From the NCBI GenBank assembly GCA_003075315.1, contig QDFQ01000001.1, forward strand, positions 620,001 to 684,000: 64,000 nt of DNA. Reading direction: 5' to 3'. This document shows positions 8,917 through 19,659 of the stretch, in pieces. This DNA is from Arthrobacter sp. TPD3018. Lineage in GTDB: Bacteria; Pseudomonadota; Alphaproteobacteria; Sphingomonadales; Sphingomonadaceae. Numbering within the stretch: the first letter of the stretch is position 1; each line of letters starts with the position of its first letter. The notes beneath the pieces were generated by a model. That model was not told the origin of the DNA and ran no database searches. It saw only the letters and a program-made list of their open reading frames with translations. Made by a program: the position numbers and the translations under genes.

Positions 8917-10062
8917 TCACTGCCGCAGCAGGTCTCGGCCGACGATCATGCGCATGACCTGATTGGTCCCCTCCAGGATCGAATGGACGCGCAGGTCGCG
9001 CCAGAAGCGCTCGATCGGATAGTCCTTGAGGTAGCCGTAGCCGCCGTGCAGCTGCAGCGCCGCGTCGACGATTGCCGAGCCGTTGTCGGTCGCCAGCCGC
9101 TTGGCCATCGCCGAGAAGCGCGACTTGTCGGGGGCGTTGGCGGTCACTTTGGCGGCAGCGAGATAGAGCAGCGCGCGAGAGGCTTCGAGGTCCGTCGCCA
9201 TGTCGGCGAGCGTGAATTGCGTGTTCTGGAACTCCGCGACCGGCTGGCCGAACTGCTGGCGCTCCTTGGTGTAGCGGATCGCCTCGTCGAGGCAGCGCTG
9301 CGCGCCGCCCAGCGAGCAGGCGCCGATGTTGAGCCGGCCTCCGTCAAGGCCCGCCATGGCGATCCGGAACCCCTCGCCTTCGCCGCCGACCAGATTGGCG
9401 GCAGGGACACGGGCGTCTTCGAAGATCACCTGCGCGGTCGGCGAGGCGTTCCAGCCGAGCTTCTTCTCGGGCGCGCCGAACGACAGGCCGGGCGTGTCTC
9501 TCTCGACGACGAGCGCGCTGATCCCGCGGCTCTTTTCCTCGCCCGTGCGGACCATGACGACATAGACGTCGTTATAGCCGGCGCCCGAGATGAACTGCTT
9601 CGTGCCGTTGAGGATGAAATCGTCGCCATCGCGGCGGGCGGTCGTCTTCAGCGCCGCGGCATCGGAGCCCGAACCCGGCTCGGTCAGGCAATAGCTGGCG
9701 ATCTTGTCCATGCTGACGAGATCGGGAAGGAACCGCGCCTTCAGCTCGGCCGAACCGAAGCGGTCGATCATCCACGCCGCCATATTGTGGATCGAGATGA
9801 ACGCGCTGGTGGCAGGACAGCCATAGGCCATCGCCTCCATGATCAGCGCCGCCTCCAGCCGCCCGAGCGCGATGCCGCCCGATTCCTCGCTGACGTAGAT
9901 CGATCCGAAGCCGAGATCGCCCGCCGCCTTCCAGACGTCGACGGGGTAATGGTGCGTCTCGTCCCATTCCGCCGCGAACGGCGTGATCCGATCGGCGGTA
10001 AAGCGGCGCGCGAGATCCTGGATCTCGCGCTGGTCTGCGGTCAGGTCGAACTGGTCGGTCAT
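8917..10062 (-). CDS. Acyl-CoA dehydrogenase, probable isobutyryl-CoA dehydrogenase
   Basis: FAD enzyme for the first dehydrogenation in valine breakdown. The 381-residue chain shows the three-part ACAD fold: helical N-terminus beginning FDLTADQREIQDLARRF, middle beta domain with YCLTEPGSGSDAAAL and NGTKQFISGAG, and the C-terminal helices with ERQQFGQPVAEFQ, LQLHGGYGYLKDYPIER and LEGTNQVMRMIVGRDLL, where the Glu is the usual catalytic base. Context between mmsA and mmsB supports isobutyryl-CoA as substrate, but sequence alone would also fit other short branched-chain acyl-CoAs. The start is the ATG at 10062. Confidence 0.88.
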   Translation of the reverse strand: MTDQFDLTADQREIQDLARRFTADRITPFAAEWDETHHYPVDVWKAAGDLGFGSIYVSEESGGIALGRLEAALIMEAMAYGCPATSAFISIHNMAAWMIDRFGSAELKARFLPDLVSMDKIASYCLTEPGSGSDAAALKTTARRDGDDFILNGTKQFISGAGYNDVYVVMVRTGEEKSRGISALVVERDTPGLSFGAPEKKLGWNASPTAQVIFEDARVPAANLVGGEGEGFRIAMAGLDGGRLNIGACSLGGAQRCLDEAIRYTKERQQFGQPVAEFQNTQFTLADMATDLEASRALLYLAAAKVTANAPDKSRFSAMAKRLATDNGSAIVDAALQLHGGYGYLKDYPIERFWRDLRVHSILEGTNQVMRMIVGRDLLRQ

Positions 10063-10069
10063 GATGGTC

Positions 10070-10603
10070 CTAGGCCGGGCAGCGGCTGTAGCGGTCGGTG
10101 GTGGCACGATCGGCGGGGCTTTTCACCACGCGGACCAGCGTCTTGCCGTTGTCGAGCAGGGTGAGCGTGGTGGGCTCGCTCCACGTCATGCCCTCGCCGC
10201 TCATCGGCAGGTCGAAGGCGATCTGGTCGGCCTGGGTGCGCGTGATCTTCGTGGCGGTGCCGCGCGATTCGAAGAAGGACAGCCTATTGCCGGCGATCGT
10301 CAGCTTGCCCTTGTCGGCGCCGGTCGACGGGTCGCAATCGCCCGCGTTGACGCCCCAGCGGCCCTGGAACCCCTGGGGGATCGCGGTCAGCGCCACGGGC
10401 GATGCGGTGGGCAGCGGCACCGGTGCAGGTGTCGCCTGATTGCCCGGCGCCTCGAGCGGCACGACCATGTTCTGCGGATCGTCGGTCAGGTTGGACGGCG
10501 TCGGCTCGACCGCGGCGCTGCCGCCCGACTGATTGTCGAGGCTCTCGCCGCCCGAACAGGCGGCGAGACTTAGCGCGGTGGCGAGGATCAGTGTCGTGCG
10601 CAT
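10070..10603 (-). CDS. Predicted lipoprotein of unknown function inside the valine operon
   Basis: 177 residues. The N-terminus MRTTLILATALSLAACSGG is a lipoprotein signal with the lipobox SLAAC, so the mature protein starts at Cys16 and should be membrane-anchored. A Pro/Thr/Ala-rich linker (to about residue 75) leads into a small domain with GFQGRWGVNAGDCDP, where two cysteines in total (the last in SRCPA at the C-terminus) could pair. I do not recognise a named family. It sits 7 bases from both mmsA and the acyl-CoA dehydrogenase gene, so it is transcribed with the valine genes although it has no obvious metabolic role; it may be a passenger. Confidence 0.75.
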   Translation of the reverse strand: MRTTLILATALSLAACSGGESLDNQSGGSAAVEPTPSNLTDDPQNMVVPLEAPGNQATPAPVPLPTASPVALTAIPQGFQGRWGVNAGDCDPSTGADKGKLTIAGNRLSFFESRGTATKITRTQADQIAFDLPMSGEGMTWSEPTTLTLLDNGKTLVRVVKSPADRATTDRYSRCPA

Positions 10604-10610
10604 GTTCGGA

Positions 10611-12107
10611 TCATCCCATGGTAGGAATGACGAACGCATTGCCGCCCTCGACCGCTCCATCGGGCCAGCGCTGCGTCACCGTCTTGACCTTGGTCCAGAA
10701 TTTGACGCCCTCCATGCCATGCTGGTTGGTGTCGCCGAAGGCGCTGCGCTTCCAGCCGCCGAAGGTGTGATAGGCGACGGGCACGGGGATCGGCACGTTG
10801 ATGCCGACCATGCCGACATTGACGCGCGCGGCGAATTCGCGCGCGGCATGGCCGTTGCGGGTGAAGATCGCGACGCCGTTGCCGTACTGGTGCTCGCTCG
10901 GCAGGCGCACCGCATCCTCGAAGCTCGTCGCGCGGACGATCTGGAGGACGGGGCCGAAGATTTCCTCCTTATACGCCGACATGTCGGGCGTGACGCGGTC
11001 GAACAACGTCGGGCCGACGAAGAAGCCGTCCTCATGGCCTTGCAGGGTGAAGCCGCGGCCGTCGACGACCAGTTCCGCGCCCTCGTCGACGCCGGTCTGG
11101 ATCCAGTTTTCCACCCGCTGCTTGTGCGCGGCGTTCACGACCGGGCCATAATGCGCCTCTGCATCGGTCGAGACGCCGACACGCAGGGCCTCGATCGCCG
11201 GGATCAGCTTGGCGCGCAGCGCATCCGCCGTCTTGTCGCCGACCGGCACCACCACGGGCAGTGCCATGCATCGCTCACCCGCCGAGCCGAAGGCGGCGCC
11301 CGACAGATCGGCGACGACCTGGTCGAGATCGGCGTCGGGCATGACGATGCCGTGGTTCTTGGCGCCACCCATCGCCTGGACGCGCTTGCCCGCCTCGACA
11401 CCGCGGCGGTAGACATAATGCGCGATGTCGGACGAGCCGACGAAGCTGACCGCGCTGATCGCCGGGTGATCGAGGATCGCGTCGACCATCGTCTTGTCGC
11501 CGTGGACGACCTGCAGGATGCCCTCGGGCGCGCCTGCTTCCAGCATTAGTTCGGCGAGGCGGACGGGCACCGACGGATCGCGCTCGCTGGGCTTCAGGAT
11601 GAAGGCGTTGCCGCATGCGATCGCCACGCCGAACATCCACATCGGGATCATCGCCGGGAAATTGAACGGCGTGATGCCGGCGCCGATGCCCAGCGGCTGG
11701 CGCATCGAATAGACGTCGATGCCGGGGCCGGCGCCCTGCGTGTATTCGCCCTTCAGGACGTGGGGGATGCCGCAGCAGAATTCGATGACCTCCAGGCCGC
11801 GCTGAATGTCGCCCTTGGCATCGGCGATGACCTTGCCGTGTTCGGAGCTGAGCAGGTGGGCGAGCGCATCCATGTTCGCCTCGACCAGTTCCTTGAAGCG
11901 GAACATCACGCGGGCACGGCGCTGCGGGTTGGTCGCGGCCCAGCCGGGCTGCGCCTTTTGCGCGGCGGCGATGGCGCGATCGAGCTCGGCCTGTTCGCCA
12001 AGGACGACGCGGGCCTGGACCTGGCCGCTATTGGGATCGAACACGTCGCCGTGGCGGTTGGCAACGCCGCCGGCATGGCCGACGATGAAATGGTCGATGT
12101 CGCGCAT
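10611..12107 (-). CDS. mmsA: Methylmalonate-semialdehyde dehydrogenase (CoA-acylating)
   Basis: Converts methylmalonate semialdehyde to propionyl-CoA at the end of valine catabolism. 498 residues, typical length. Aldehyde dehydrogenase motifs: ITPFNFPAMIPMWMFG, KPSERDPSVP, the NAD-binding SFVGSSDIAHYVY, and the nucleophile Cys in FGSAGERCMALPV. The C-terminal VPIPVPVAYHTFGGWK is the signature of the MMSDH branch. The ATG at 12107 follows GGAGAGG. First gene of the operon and divergent from a LysR gene 80 bases away, in a gap holding two palindromes. Confidence 0.95.
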   Translation of the reverse strand: MRDIDHFIVGHAGGVANRHGDVFDPNSGQVQARVVLGEQAELDRAIAAAQKAQPGWAATNPQRRARVMFRFKELVEANMDALAHLLSSEHGKVIADAKGDIQRGLEVIEFCCGIPHVLKGEYTQGAGPGIDVYSMRQPLGIGAGITPFNFPAMIPMWMFGVAIACGNAFILKPSERDPSVPVRLAELMLEAGAPEGILQVVHGDKTMVDAILDHPAISAVSFVGSSDIAHYVYRRGVEAGKRVQAMGGAKNHGIVMPDADLDQVVADLSGAAFGSAGERCMALPVVVPVGDKTADALRAKLIPAIEALRVGVSTDAEAHYGPVVNAAHKQRVENWIQTGVDEGAELVVDGRGFTLQGHEDGFFVGPTLFDRVTPDMSAYKEEIFGPVLQIVRATSFEDAVRLPSEHQYGNGVAIFTRNGHAAREFAARVNVGMVGINVPIPVPVAYHTFGGWKRSAFGDTNQHGMEGVKFWTKVKTVTQRWPDGAVEGGNAFVIPTMG

Positions 12108-12136
12108 GATGCCTCTCCGTTTGTGCCCAGGATCGG

Positions 12137-12156
12137 CCTGCGCAGGATTGCAGGCA
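12137..12156. promoter_or_regulatory. Inverted repeat GCCTGC-N8-GCAGGC, possible LysR operator
   Basis: Perfect six-base arms within the 80-base divergent gap between mmsA and the LysR gene; its left half also contains the ten-base palindrome CCTGCGCAGG. LysR-type regulators typically bind such dyads between their own gene and the target operon. Coordinates may be off by one base. Confidence 0.45.
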
Positions 12157-12177
12157 AGGGGGTAAAGTGCGACCGAT

Positions 12178-12195
12178 GGCTGCAATTATGCAGCC
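12178..12195. promoter_or_regulatory. Perfect palindrome GGCTGCA-ATTA-TGCAGCC across the LysR start
   Basis: Seven-base perfect arms around ATTA. The most probable ATG of the LysR gene lies inside it. Position fits an autoregulatory site, or a hairpin in the leader if transcription starts upstream. Coordinates may be off by one base. Confidence 0.45.
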
Positions 12196-13072
12196 GCGCT
12201 GGGACGACCTTCAGGATTTCTTGCGTGTCGCCCGCGCCGGACAGATCGCGCGCGCGGCGGCTGCGGCGGGGGTGGATGCGACGACGCTGGCGCGGCACCT
12301 GCGACGCCTGGAGGGCGCACTCGGCCAGACGTTGTTCGAGCAATCGCGCGAGGGGCAGGTGCTGACCGCGGCGGGGGAGGCGTTGCTGGTCGCGGTGGAA
12401 GCCATGGGACAGGCGGCGGCGGGGATCGTGCCGACCGACGACGATCCCGACCGCTTGTCCGGCGTGCTGCGGGTGAGCGTGTCGGAGGGGTTCGGTACGT
12501 GGTTCGTGGCACATCACTTGCCCGATTTCACCGCGCGCCATCCCGACCTGACGATCGATCTCGTCGCGTCGAGCGGCTTCCTCAATCCGTCGCGGCGCGA
12601 GGCGGATGTCGCGATCCTCCTCGCTCGGCCGCAGACCGGGCCGCTCGTCAGCAGCAAGCTGACCGACTACACCTTGGGCCTGTACGCGGGTGAGCTGTAC
12701 GCGGCGCGCCATGCGCTCCCGACGATCGCGGCGGCGGTGCGCGACCATCCGCTGGTCGGCTACGTTCCCGACCTGCTGTACGCACCCGAATTGCGCTATC
12801 TCGCCGAGATCGAGGAAGGGCTGTCCCCGCGCATCCGCAGCTCCAGCATCAACGGCCAATATCGGCTGATCGCCGCGGGGGCGGGGCTGGGGGTGCTGCC
12901 GCGCTTCATCGGCGATGCGGACAAGTCGCTCAGGCGGGTGCTGCCGGAGCGGACGATCCGCCGGTCGTTCTGGCTGGTGACGCACCAAGACACGCGCGGC
13001 GCGAAGCGGGTACGGGCGTTCCGGGAGTGGTTGACGGCACTGGTCGCGGCGCAGCGGGGGCGGTTCGTATAG
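12188..13072 (+). CDS. LysR-family transcriptional regulator
   Basis: 294 residues with the standard layout: N-terminal winged helix-turn-helix (WDDLQDFLRVARAGQIARAA to about residue 60, with TTLARHLRRLE as recognition helix) and a periplasmic-binding-protein-like effector domain (from about residue 85, LRVSVSEGFGTWFVAHHLP). Divergent from mmsA by 80 bases, so it probably controls the valine operon and itself; the effector is unknown. I chose the ATG that gives the usual five residues before the HTH; an ATG four codons earlier in the frame and a GTG at 12167 are alternatives. Followed by a composite repeat. Confidence 0.88.
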   Translation: MQPRWDDLQDFLRVARAGQIARAAAAAGVDATTLARHLRRLEGALGQTLFEQSREGQVLTAAGEALLVAVEAMGQAAAGIVPTDDDPDRLSGVLRVSVSEGFGTWFVAHHLPDFTARHPDLTIDLVASSGFLNPSRREADVAILLARPQTGPLVSSKLTDYTLGLYAGELYAARHALPTIAAAVRDHPLVGYVPDLLYAPELRYLAEIEEGLSPRIRSSSINGQYRLIAAGAGLGVLPRFIGDADKSLRRVLPERTIRRSFWLVTHQDTRGAKRVRAFREWLTALVAAQRGRFV

Positions 13073-13077
13073 CACCT

Positions 13078-13181
13078 CGTCATCCCGGCGAACGCCGGGA
13101 TCCATGGAAGGGGTGAGGCGGATGGCAGTACGCTGACGCCAGTCGCCCGTGTCCATGGATCCCGGCATGCGCCGGGATGAC
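13078..13181. repeat. Composite inverted repeat (REPIN-like), subtype 3
   Basis: Arms CGTCATCCCGGCGAACGCC(GGGATCCATGG) and CCATGGATCCCGGCATGCGC(CGGGATGAC), with a GGTGAGGCGGATGGC inner part that recurs in the copy at 52706-52810. Between the convergent lysR and gyrB stops; the right arm ends five bases before the gyrB stop. Confidence 0.88.
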
Positions 13182-13185
13182 TAAA

Positions 13186-15771
<2,586 letters not shown>

Positions 15772-16539
15772 TCAATATCGGGCGAATTCCGTCGCGCGGC
15801 GGCCGAGCAGCGTCACTTCGACGCGGCGGTTCTGGCGCATGCCGGCAGCGGTGGCGTTGGTCGCGACGGGGTCGCGCTCGCCATGGCCGACGACGCTGAA
15901 GCGCGCGCGCGTCACACCCATCGCGTCGAAGGCGGCGCGGACGCTGGCGGCGCGGCGTTCCGACAGATCCTGGTTGTGGGCATCGGTGCCGCGCGAATCG
16001 GTGTAGCCGTCGATCGCGACGCGCACGCCCGGATTGTCCCGCAGATAGCGCGCGAGCGGGCGCAGCTTCTCGATCGCGCCGGGGCGCAGACGATCGCTGT
16101 CGGTCGCGAACAGCACGTCTTCGGACAGCGTCAGCGTCGCGCCGCGCGGCGTCTGGCGGAAGCCGTAATCGTGCATCGCGCGGCGATCCCAGCCAGGGGC
16201 GAGCACCTCGCGCGTCTCGACCACCACGGTACGGTCGCGCGCATCCCAGTCGAAGCGGTCGCGGCGCGGGCCGGCGATCCGCAGGAAGGCGCTATTGGCG
16301 TCGGCAGCCTCGGCGGGCGAGACGCGGCCGTCACGATTGCGGTCGAAATTGCGCATCACGAACGCGCGGCCGCGGGGCGTGTCGCGCAATTCGGGGATCA
16401 GGCCCTGCACGCCCGCGCCAATCAGGCGATAGGGCCGATCGCCAGGCCGGCCTCCGCTCCAGTCCCAGCGATCCTGCGCCAGCGCCGGGGTGGCGATCCC
16501 GGCTGCCAGCATGGCGGCGATGATGATGGATTTGCTCAT
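15772..16539 (-). CDS. OmpA-family protein with an EF-hand-like loop
   Basis: 255 residues. Signal peptide MSKSIIIAAMLAAGIATPALA, then a region with FDRNRDGRVSPAEAADA at about residues 68-84, which has the D-x-N-x-DG-x-V-S-x-x-E spacing of a calcium-binding EF-hand loop, and a C-terminal OmpA peptidoglycan-binding domain (LSEDVLFATDSDRLRPGA, then IDGYTDSRGTDAHNQDLSERR, VGHGERDPVATN and RQNRRVEV). The C-terminal part binds the cell wall in this family; the calcium loop in front is unusual. The start is the ATG after AGATTATC, giving a good signal peptide. Single gene between gyrB and recF on the same strand. Confidence 0.85.
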   Translation of the reverse strand: MSKSIIIAAMLAAGIATPALAQDRWDWSGGRPGDRPYRLIGAGVQGLIPELRDTPRGRAFVMRNFDRNRDGRVSPAEAADANSAFLRIAGPRRDRFDWDARDRTVVVETREVLAPGWDRRAMHDYGFRQTPRGATLTLSEDVLFATDSDRLRPGAIEKLRPLARYLRDNPGVRVAIDGYTDSRGTDAHNQDLSERRAASVRAAFDAMGVTRARFSVVGHGERDPVATNATAAGMRQNRRVEVTLLGRRATEFARY

Positions 16540-16655
16540 GATAATCTCCATTGGCCCCACGCCCGATGGCGAGCCGAATGGCCGATGTGGCTTGAACGTT
16601 CCGTGAGCCGCTCCGACAGCCGGGGTTCAGCCGCGCGTGCGCCTCCAAGGGCCGC

Positions 16656-17711
16656 TCAGCCGAGCGCGATGCGCGTCGCATCCGCGCCGATCGCGGCGAA
16701 CAGCGCCGGCTCCGTGCCGGTCATCCACACCTGCCCATGGCCCGCGAGCCGATCGAACAGCGCGGCACGGCGAAGCGGGTCGAGGTGGGCCGCCACCTCG
16801 TCGAGCAGCAGGATTGGCGCATGGCCGGTGCGGCTGGCGACCAGTTCGGCATGGGCGAGAACGATGCCGAGCAGCAGCGCCTTCTGCTCGCCGGTAGAGG
16901 CAAGCGCTGCGGCCTGCCCCTTGCCGAGGTGTGTCACGGCAAGGTCGGCGCGATGGGGCCCGGCGAGCGCGCGGCCGGCCGCCGCATCGCGTGCCCGGCC
17001 GTGTCGCAGATCGGCAAGCAGCGCATCGGCGGTCCCGCTCCACCCCTCCAGCAGCAGCGCCGCGCGGGCAAACGGCCCGTCGGGCTGTTCCGCCAGCCGC
17101 TCGCCGAGTGCCGCCACCGTCTCACGCCGCGCGGCGTCGAGCGCCGCGCCATGCTGCGCCATCTGCGCCTCGAGCGCGGACAGCCATTGCGGGTCGGCCG
17201 GCTCGTCCGCCGTCAACAGCCGGGTGCGTGCGCGCATCGCGGCTTCGTAGCGCGCGGCGTGTTGCGCATGTGCCGGCACCAGTGCCAGCGTCAGCCGATC
17301 AAGGAAGCGGCGGCGCTCGCCCGCCGGCTCGACGAAGAGCCGGTCCATCGCCGGGGTCAGCCACAGGACGGTCAGCCATTCGGCCAGCGTATTGGCGGTC
17401 GCGGCGGCGCCCTGGATGCGCAACTGGCGCCGTTCGGGCGTCGCCGCCAGCGTGCCGGTCGCGATCTCGACAGCGCCATCGGGCAGCGCCAGTGTCGCCG
17501 CGATGCCGAACCCGCCCGGCCCATCCTGCCGCTGCATCGCCGATAGCGCTGCGCGGCGCAGGCCACGGCCGGGAGACAATAGCGACACCGCCTCCAGCAC
17601 GTTGGTCTTGCCCGCGCCATTCTCGCCGGTCAGCACGACGAAGCCGGGGGCGGGCGCCAGCACCAGCTCCGCATGGTTGCGGAAATCGGTGAGGATCAGG
17701 CGCGACAGCAT
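16656..17711 (-). CDS. recF: DNA replication and repair protein RecF
   Basis: SMC-like ATPase that loads RecA at gaps. 351 residues: N-terminal [12 protein letters not shown], Walker [10 protein letters not shown] at about residue 30, the ABC signature region [14 protein letters not shown], and Walker [14 protein letters not shown] near residue 300, followed by the WMTGTE strand. All ATPase motifs are intact. Lies downstream of the Coq4-like gene by 30 bases, and upstream of the OmpA-like gene and gyrB, a loosened form of the classic recF-gyrB neighbourhood. Confidence 0.96.
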   Translation of the reverse strand: MLSRLILTDFRNHAELVLAPAPGFVVLTGENGAGKTNVLEAVSLLSPGRGLRRAALSAMQRQDGPGGFGIAATLALPDGAVEIATGTLAATPERRQLRIQGAAATANTLAEWLTVLWLTPAMDRLFVEPAGERRRFLDRLTLALVPAHAQHAARYEAAMRARTRLLTADEPADPQWLSALEAQMAQHGAALDAARRETVAALGERLAEQPDGPFARAALLLEGWSGTADALLADLRHGRARDAAAGRALAGPHRADLAVTHLGKGQAAALASTGEQKALLLGIVLAHAELVASRTGHAPILLLDEVAAHLDPLRRAALFDRLAGHGQVWMTGTEPALFAAIGADATRIALG

Positions 17712-17741
17712 CGCGGTCGCGCCTAGCAGGTTCTGAAGCGC

Positions 17742-18524
17742 TTAGGCGAGCGCGGCTTGCGCCCGTGCCTTTTGCGTGGAGGCATAGGAGGCGAGCTGCG
17801 GCCCCAGCGCGACCTGCGCATGGCGGTAGATCACCGGATCGGCGATCCCGAGCCGCGCGCGCGCCGCGTCGAGCGGTTCGTGCATCAACGCCTCATAATC
17901 CTCACCCAGCAGCCACGCGGCGCGTTTGCCGTTGCGATATCCTTCGCGCACCGCCTTCGCGAGCAGGGTACCGCCGGTCTCGCGGATCGACTTCAGCGCC
18001 GCGCCGGTGGCGATGAACGCCCAGCCGAGGCCCCGCGTCTGCGCGTAGGAAAAAGCGACGAGGCACGCTTCGCCCATCGTCTCGTCGGCCTTGTAGCCGG
18101 TGAGGACGTGCCAGATGTCATGCACGTCGCGCGTGCGCCGCCCCATCCAGGCATAGGGATGGATGACGTCGGTTTCGGAGGGATCGAGCCGGCTGACCTC
18201 GACCAGCCCGTCGGCGGAATAGCCGGTGGTGTCGAGGAATTCGCGATAGGCGGCGCCCACCGTGCCGGGCGCGAAGCCGTTCACCCAGTCGCGGTCCGCA
18301 AAGCGGCGCGCCAGCTCGACCCGCTCATAGGCCATGCGGCCGCCCTCGGGGGTCGCGATCAGACGGGCATAGGCCTCGGCCGTGTCGCCGACGTTCAGCG
18401 AACGCATGATGCGGAACACCTGGCTGGTGTCGTCGCCATTGGCGAGCAGCTTGCGCAACGCGCCGAAGGCGGTGCGCCAGTCGCGGCGGCCGGTCGTGCC
18501 GGGGAGGGGAGGAAGCTTGGCCAT
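17742..18524 (-). CDS. Coq4-family ubiquinone biosynthesis protein
   Basis: 260 residues. Coq4 proteins organise the late steps of ubiquinone synthesis in eukaryotes and are common in Sphingomonadales; a C1-decarboxylation/hydroxylation role has been proposed. The family's metal-binding motif is visible as HDIWHVLTGYKADETMGEA at about residue 135 (HD-x-x-H followed by a Glu twelve to thirteen residues on). The N-terminus MAKLPPLPGTTGRRDWRTAFG and the APGTVGAAYREFLDTTGYS segment also fit. A perfect 16-base dyad lies just upstream of the start, so expression is probably controlled by a dimeric repressor, perhaps of the TetR family; no such regulator gene is adjacent. Confidence 0.85.
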   Translation of the reverse strand: MAKLPPLPGTTGRRDWRTAFGALRKLLANGDDTSQVFRIMRSLNVGDTAEAYARLIATPEGGRMAYERVELARRFADRDWVNGFAPGTVGAAYREFLDTTGYSADGLVEVSRLDPSETDVIHPYAWMGRRTRDVHDIWHVLTGYKADETMGEACLVAFSYAQTRGLGWAFIATGAALKSIRETGGTLLAKAVREGYRNGKRAAWLLGEDYEALMHEPLDAARARLGIADPVIYRHAQVALGPQLASYASTQKARAQAALA

Positions 18525-18539
18525 GGACCGATTCCTTTA

Positions 18540-18555
18540 CTGACAATGATGTCAG
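18540..18555. promoter_or_regulatory. Palindrome CTGACAATGATGTCAG upstream of the Coq4-like gene
   Basis: Perfect six-base arms CTGACA/TGTCAG around ATGA, 15 bases before the start codon. Shape and size match TetR-type operators. No other dyad of this kind is seen in the window. Confidence 0.5.
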
Positions 18556-18690
18556 CATGACGCGGAAGTCGTGGCTTGGCAAGCGGTTGCCGCGCCGATG
18601 ATGCGGCCGATCGCACATCGATCGGAACAACGGGTCGCGGCCTGTGGTTGGTTGGGTTCGGAATTGCGAGCAACGACGGGACGATATGCC

Positions 18691-19143
18691 ATGGATTACA
18701 AGAAGATCGGCTTTGGCCTCGGGGCCTTCGCAGTGGGCGCGGCGGCCTGGACCGCCGGTACGGCGCTGATCGGCCCGAAAGTTGGGGCGCGGCGCGTGGC
18801 GTCCAATGACGACGACGGCGCGGGCGCCGTGGCGGGTGACAGCACCACCAGTCCGATCGCGCCGCGGCCTGCGACGATGGCGGCGGCCCCGGTCGGTATG
18901 GCGGAAACCGAGAAGCACTTTACCGAGCGCGCCGGCAATCCCGCGGCCGAGCATGTGCCGACCGATCTGATGGGCGACACGCACCCCGGTAACGACAGCC
19001 GGGCGGCCGAACCCTTCCGTCCCGATCCCACCGCGGTACCGACCGAGGACGAGAAGGAGGCACTGCGCCCCGCCACCGGCCCCGCCCCCACACTGGTCGC
19101 CGATCGCGGCAGCGGCTTTAGCGAAGCGACCGGAGCGGCCTGA
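18691..19143 (+). CDS. Hypothetical protein with one N-terminal membrane helix and disordered tail
   Basis: 150 residues. Residues 5-28 (IGFGLGAFAVGAAAWTAGTA) form a hydrophobic Gly/Ala helix; the rest is hydrophilic, rich in Pro, Ala, Thr, Asp and Glu, with no recognisable fold. I know no function. The ATG at 18691 is preceded by ACGATATGCC; upstream codons in the frame read through the promoter region and lack a ribosome site. Stands between the divergent coq4-like gene and the glycine-zipper lipoprotein on its own strand; likely an inner-membrane protein with a periplasmic or cytoplasmic disordered tail. Confidence 0.6.
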   Translation: MDYKKIGFGLGAFAVGAAAWTAGTALIGPKVGARRVASNDDDGAGAVAGDSTTSPIAPRPATMAAAPVGMAETEKHFTERAGNPAAEHVPTDLMGDTHPGNDSRAAEPFRPDPTAVPTEDEKEALRPATGPAPTLVADRGSGFSEATGAA

Positions 19144-19206
19144 TCGAGTGAAACCTTTCGGTGGGCCGGGACATTCTGGCTCCACTGCGGGGAACAGGAG
19201 GATGCA

Positions 19207-19605
19207 ATGCGGACAGCGATTTTGGCGGTAATGGCGGCGGCGACGACGCTGGCGGGATGTGCGACCTATGGCGACGATCGCTATCGGAGCTATTCGGCCT
19301 ATGACTATGACCGCGTCGATCCGAGCTATAACGGCTATTATGCCGATCGCTATTATGTCGACAATGCGCGCTATCGCGAACGCCGCCTGTCGTCGAACGA
19401 TCGCATCTACCGCGGTCAGGATGGCCGCTATTACTGCCGCCGGACCGATGGCACGACCGGCCTGATCGTCGGTGCGGCCGCGGGTGGTACGCTGGGCGCG
19501 GCGATCGCACCGGGTGGATCGGGCCTGCTCGGCGCGTTGCTCGGCGGTGCGGCCGGTGCGGCGATTGGCCAGTCGGTCGACCGGAACAACGTGCGCTGCC
19601 GCTGA
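19207..19605 (+). CDS. Glycine-zipper (2TM) lipoprotein
   Basis: 132 residues. Signal with lipobox TLAGC (Cys18 becomes the lipidated residue), then a very Tyr/Arg/Asp-rich segment (residues 20-75, many Y-x-Y pairs), then a Rick_17kDa-type glycine zipper: GLIVGAAAGGTLGAAIAP and LLGALLGGAAGAAIG. Such proteins sit in the outer membrane or envelope; roles are poorly defined. RBS AGGAGG six bases before the ATG. A strong terminator follows 23 bases after the stop. Confidence 0.82.
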   Translation: MRTAILAVMAAATTLAGCATYGDDRYRSYSAYDYDRVDPSYNGYYADRYYVDNARYRERRLSSNDRIYRGQDGRYYCRRTDGTTGLIVGAAAGGTLGAAIAPGGSGLLGALLGGAAGAAIGQSVDRNNVRCR

Positions 19606-19628
19606 TCCACGGCGGCTGTGACGGCAAA

Positions 19629-19655
19629 GGGCGGCCATGGCGGGCCGCCCTTTTT
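19629..19655 (+). terminator. Rho-independent terminator
   Basis: Stem GGGCGGCC/GGCCGCCC with a six-base loop and TTTTT directly after, on the plus strand, ending the glycine-zipper lipoprotein transcript. Only three T follow on the other strand. Confidence 0.8.
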
Positions 19656-19659
19656 CGTG

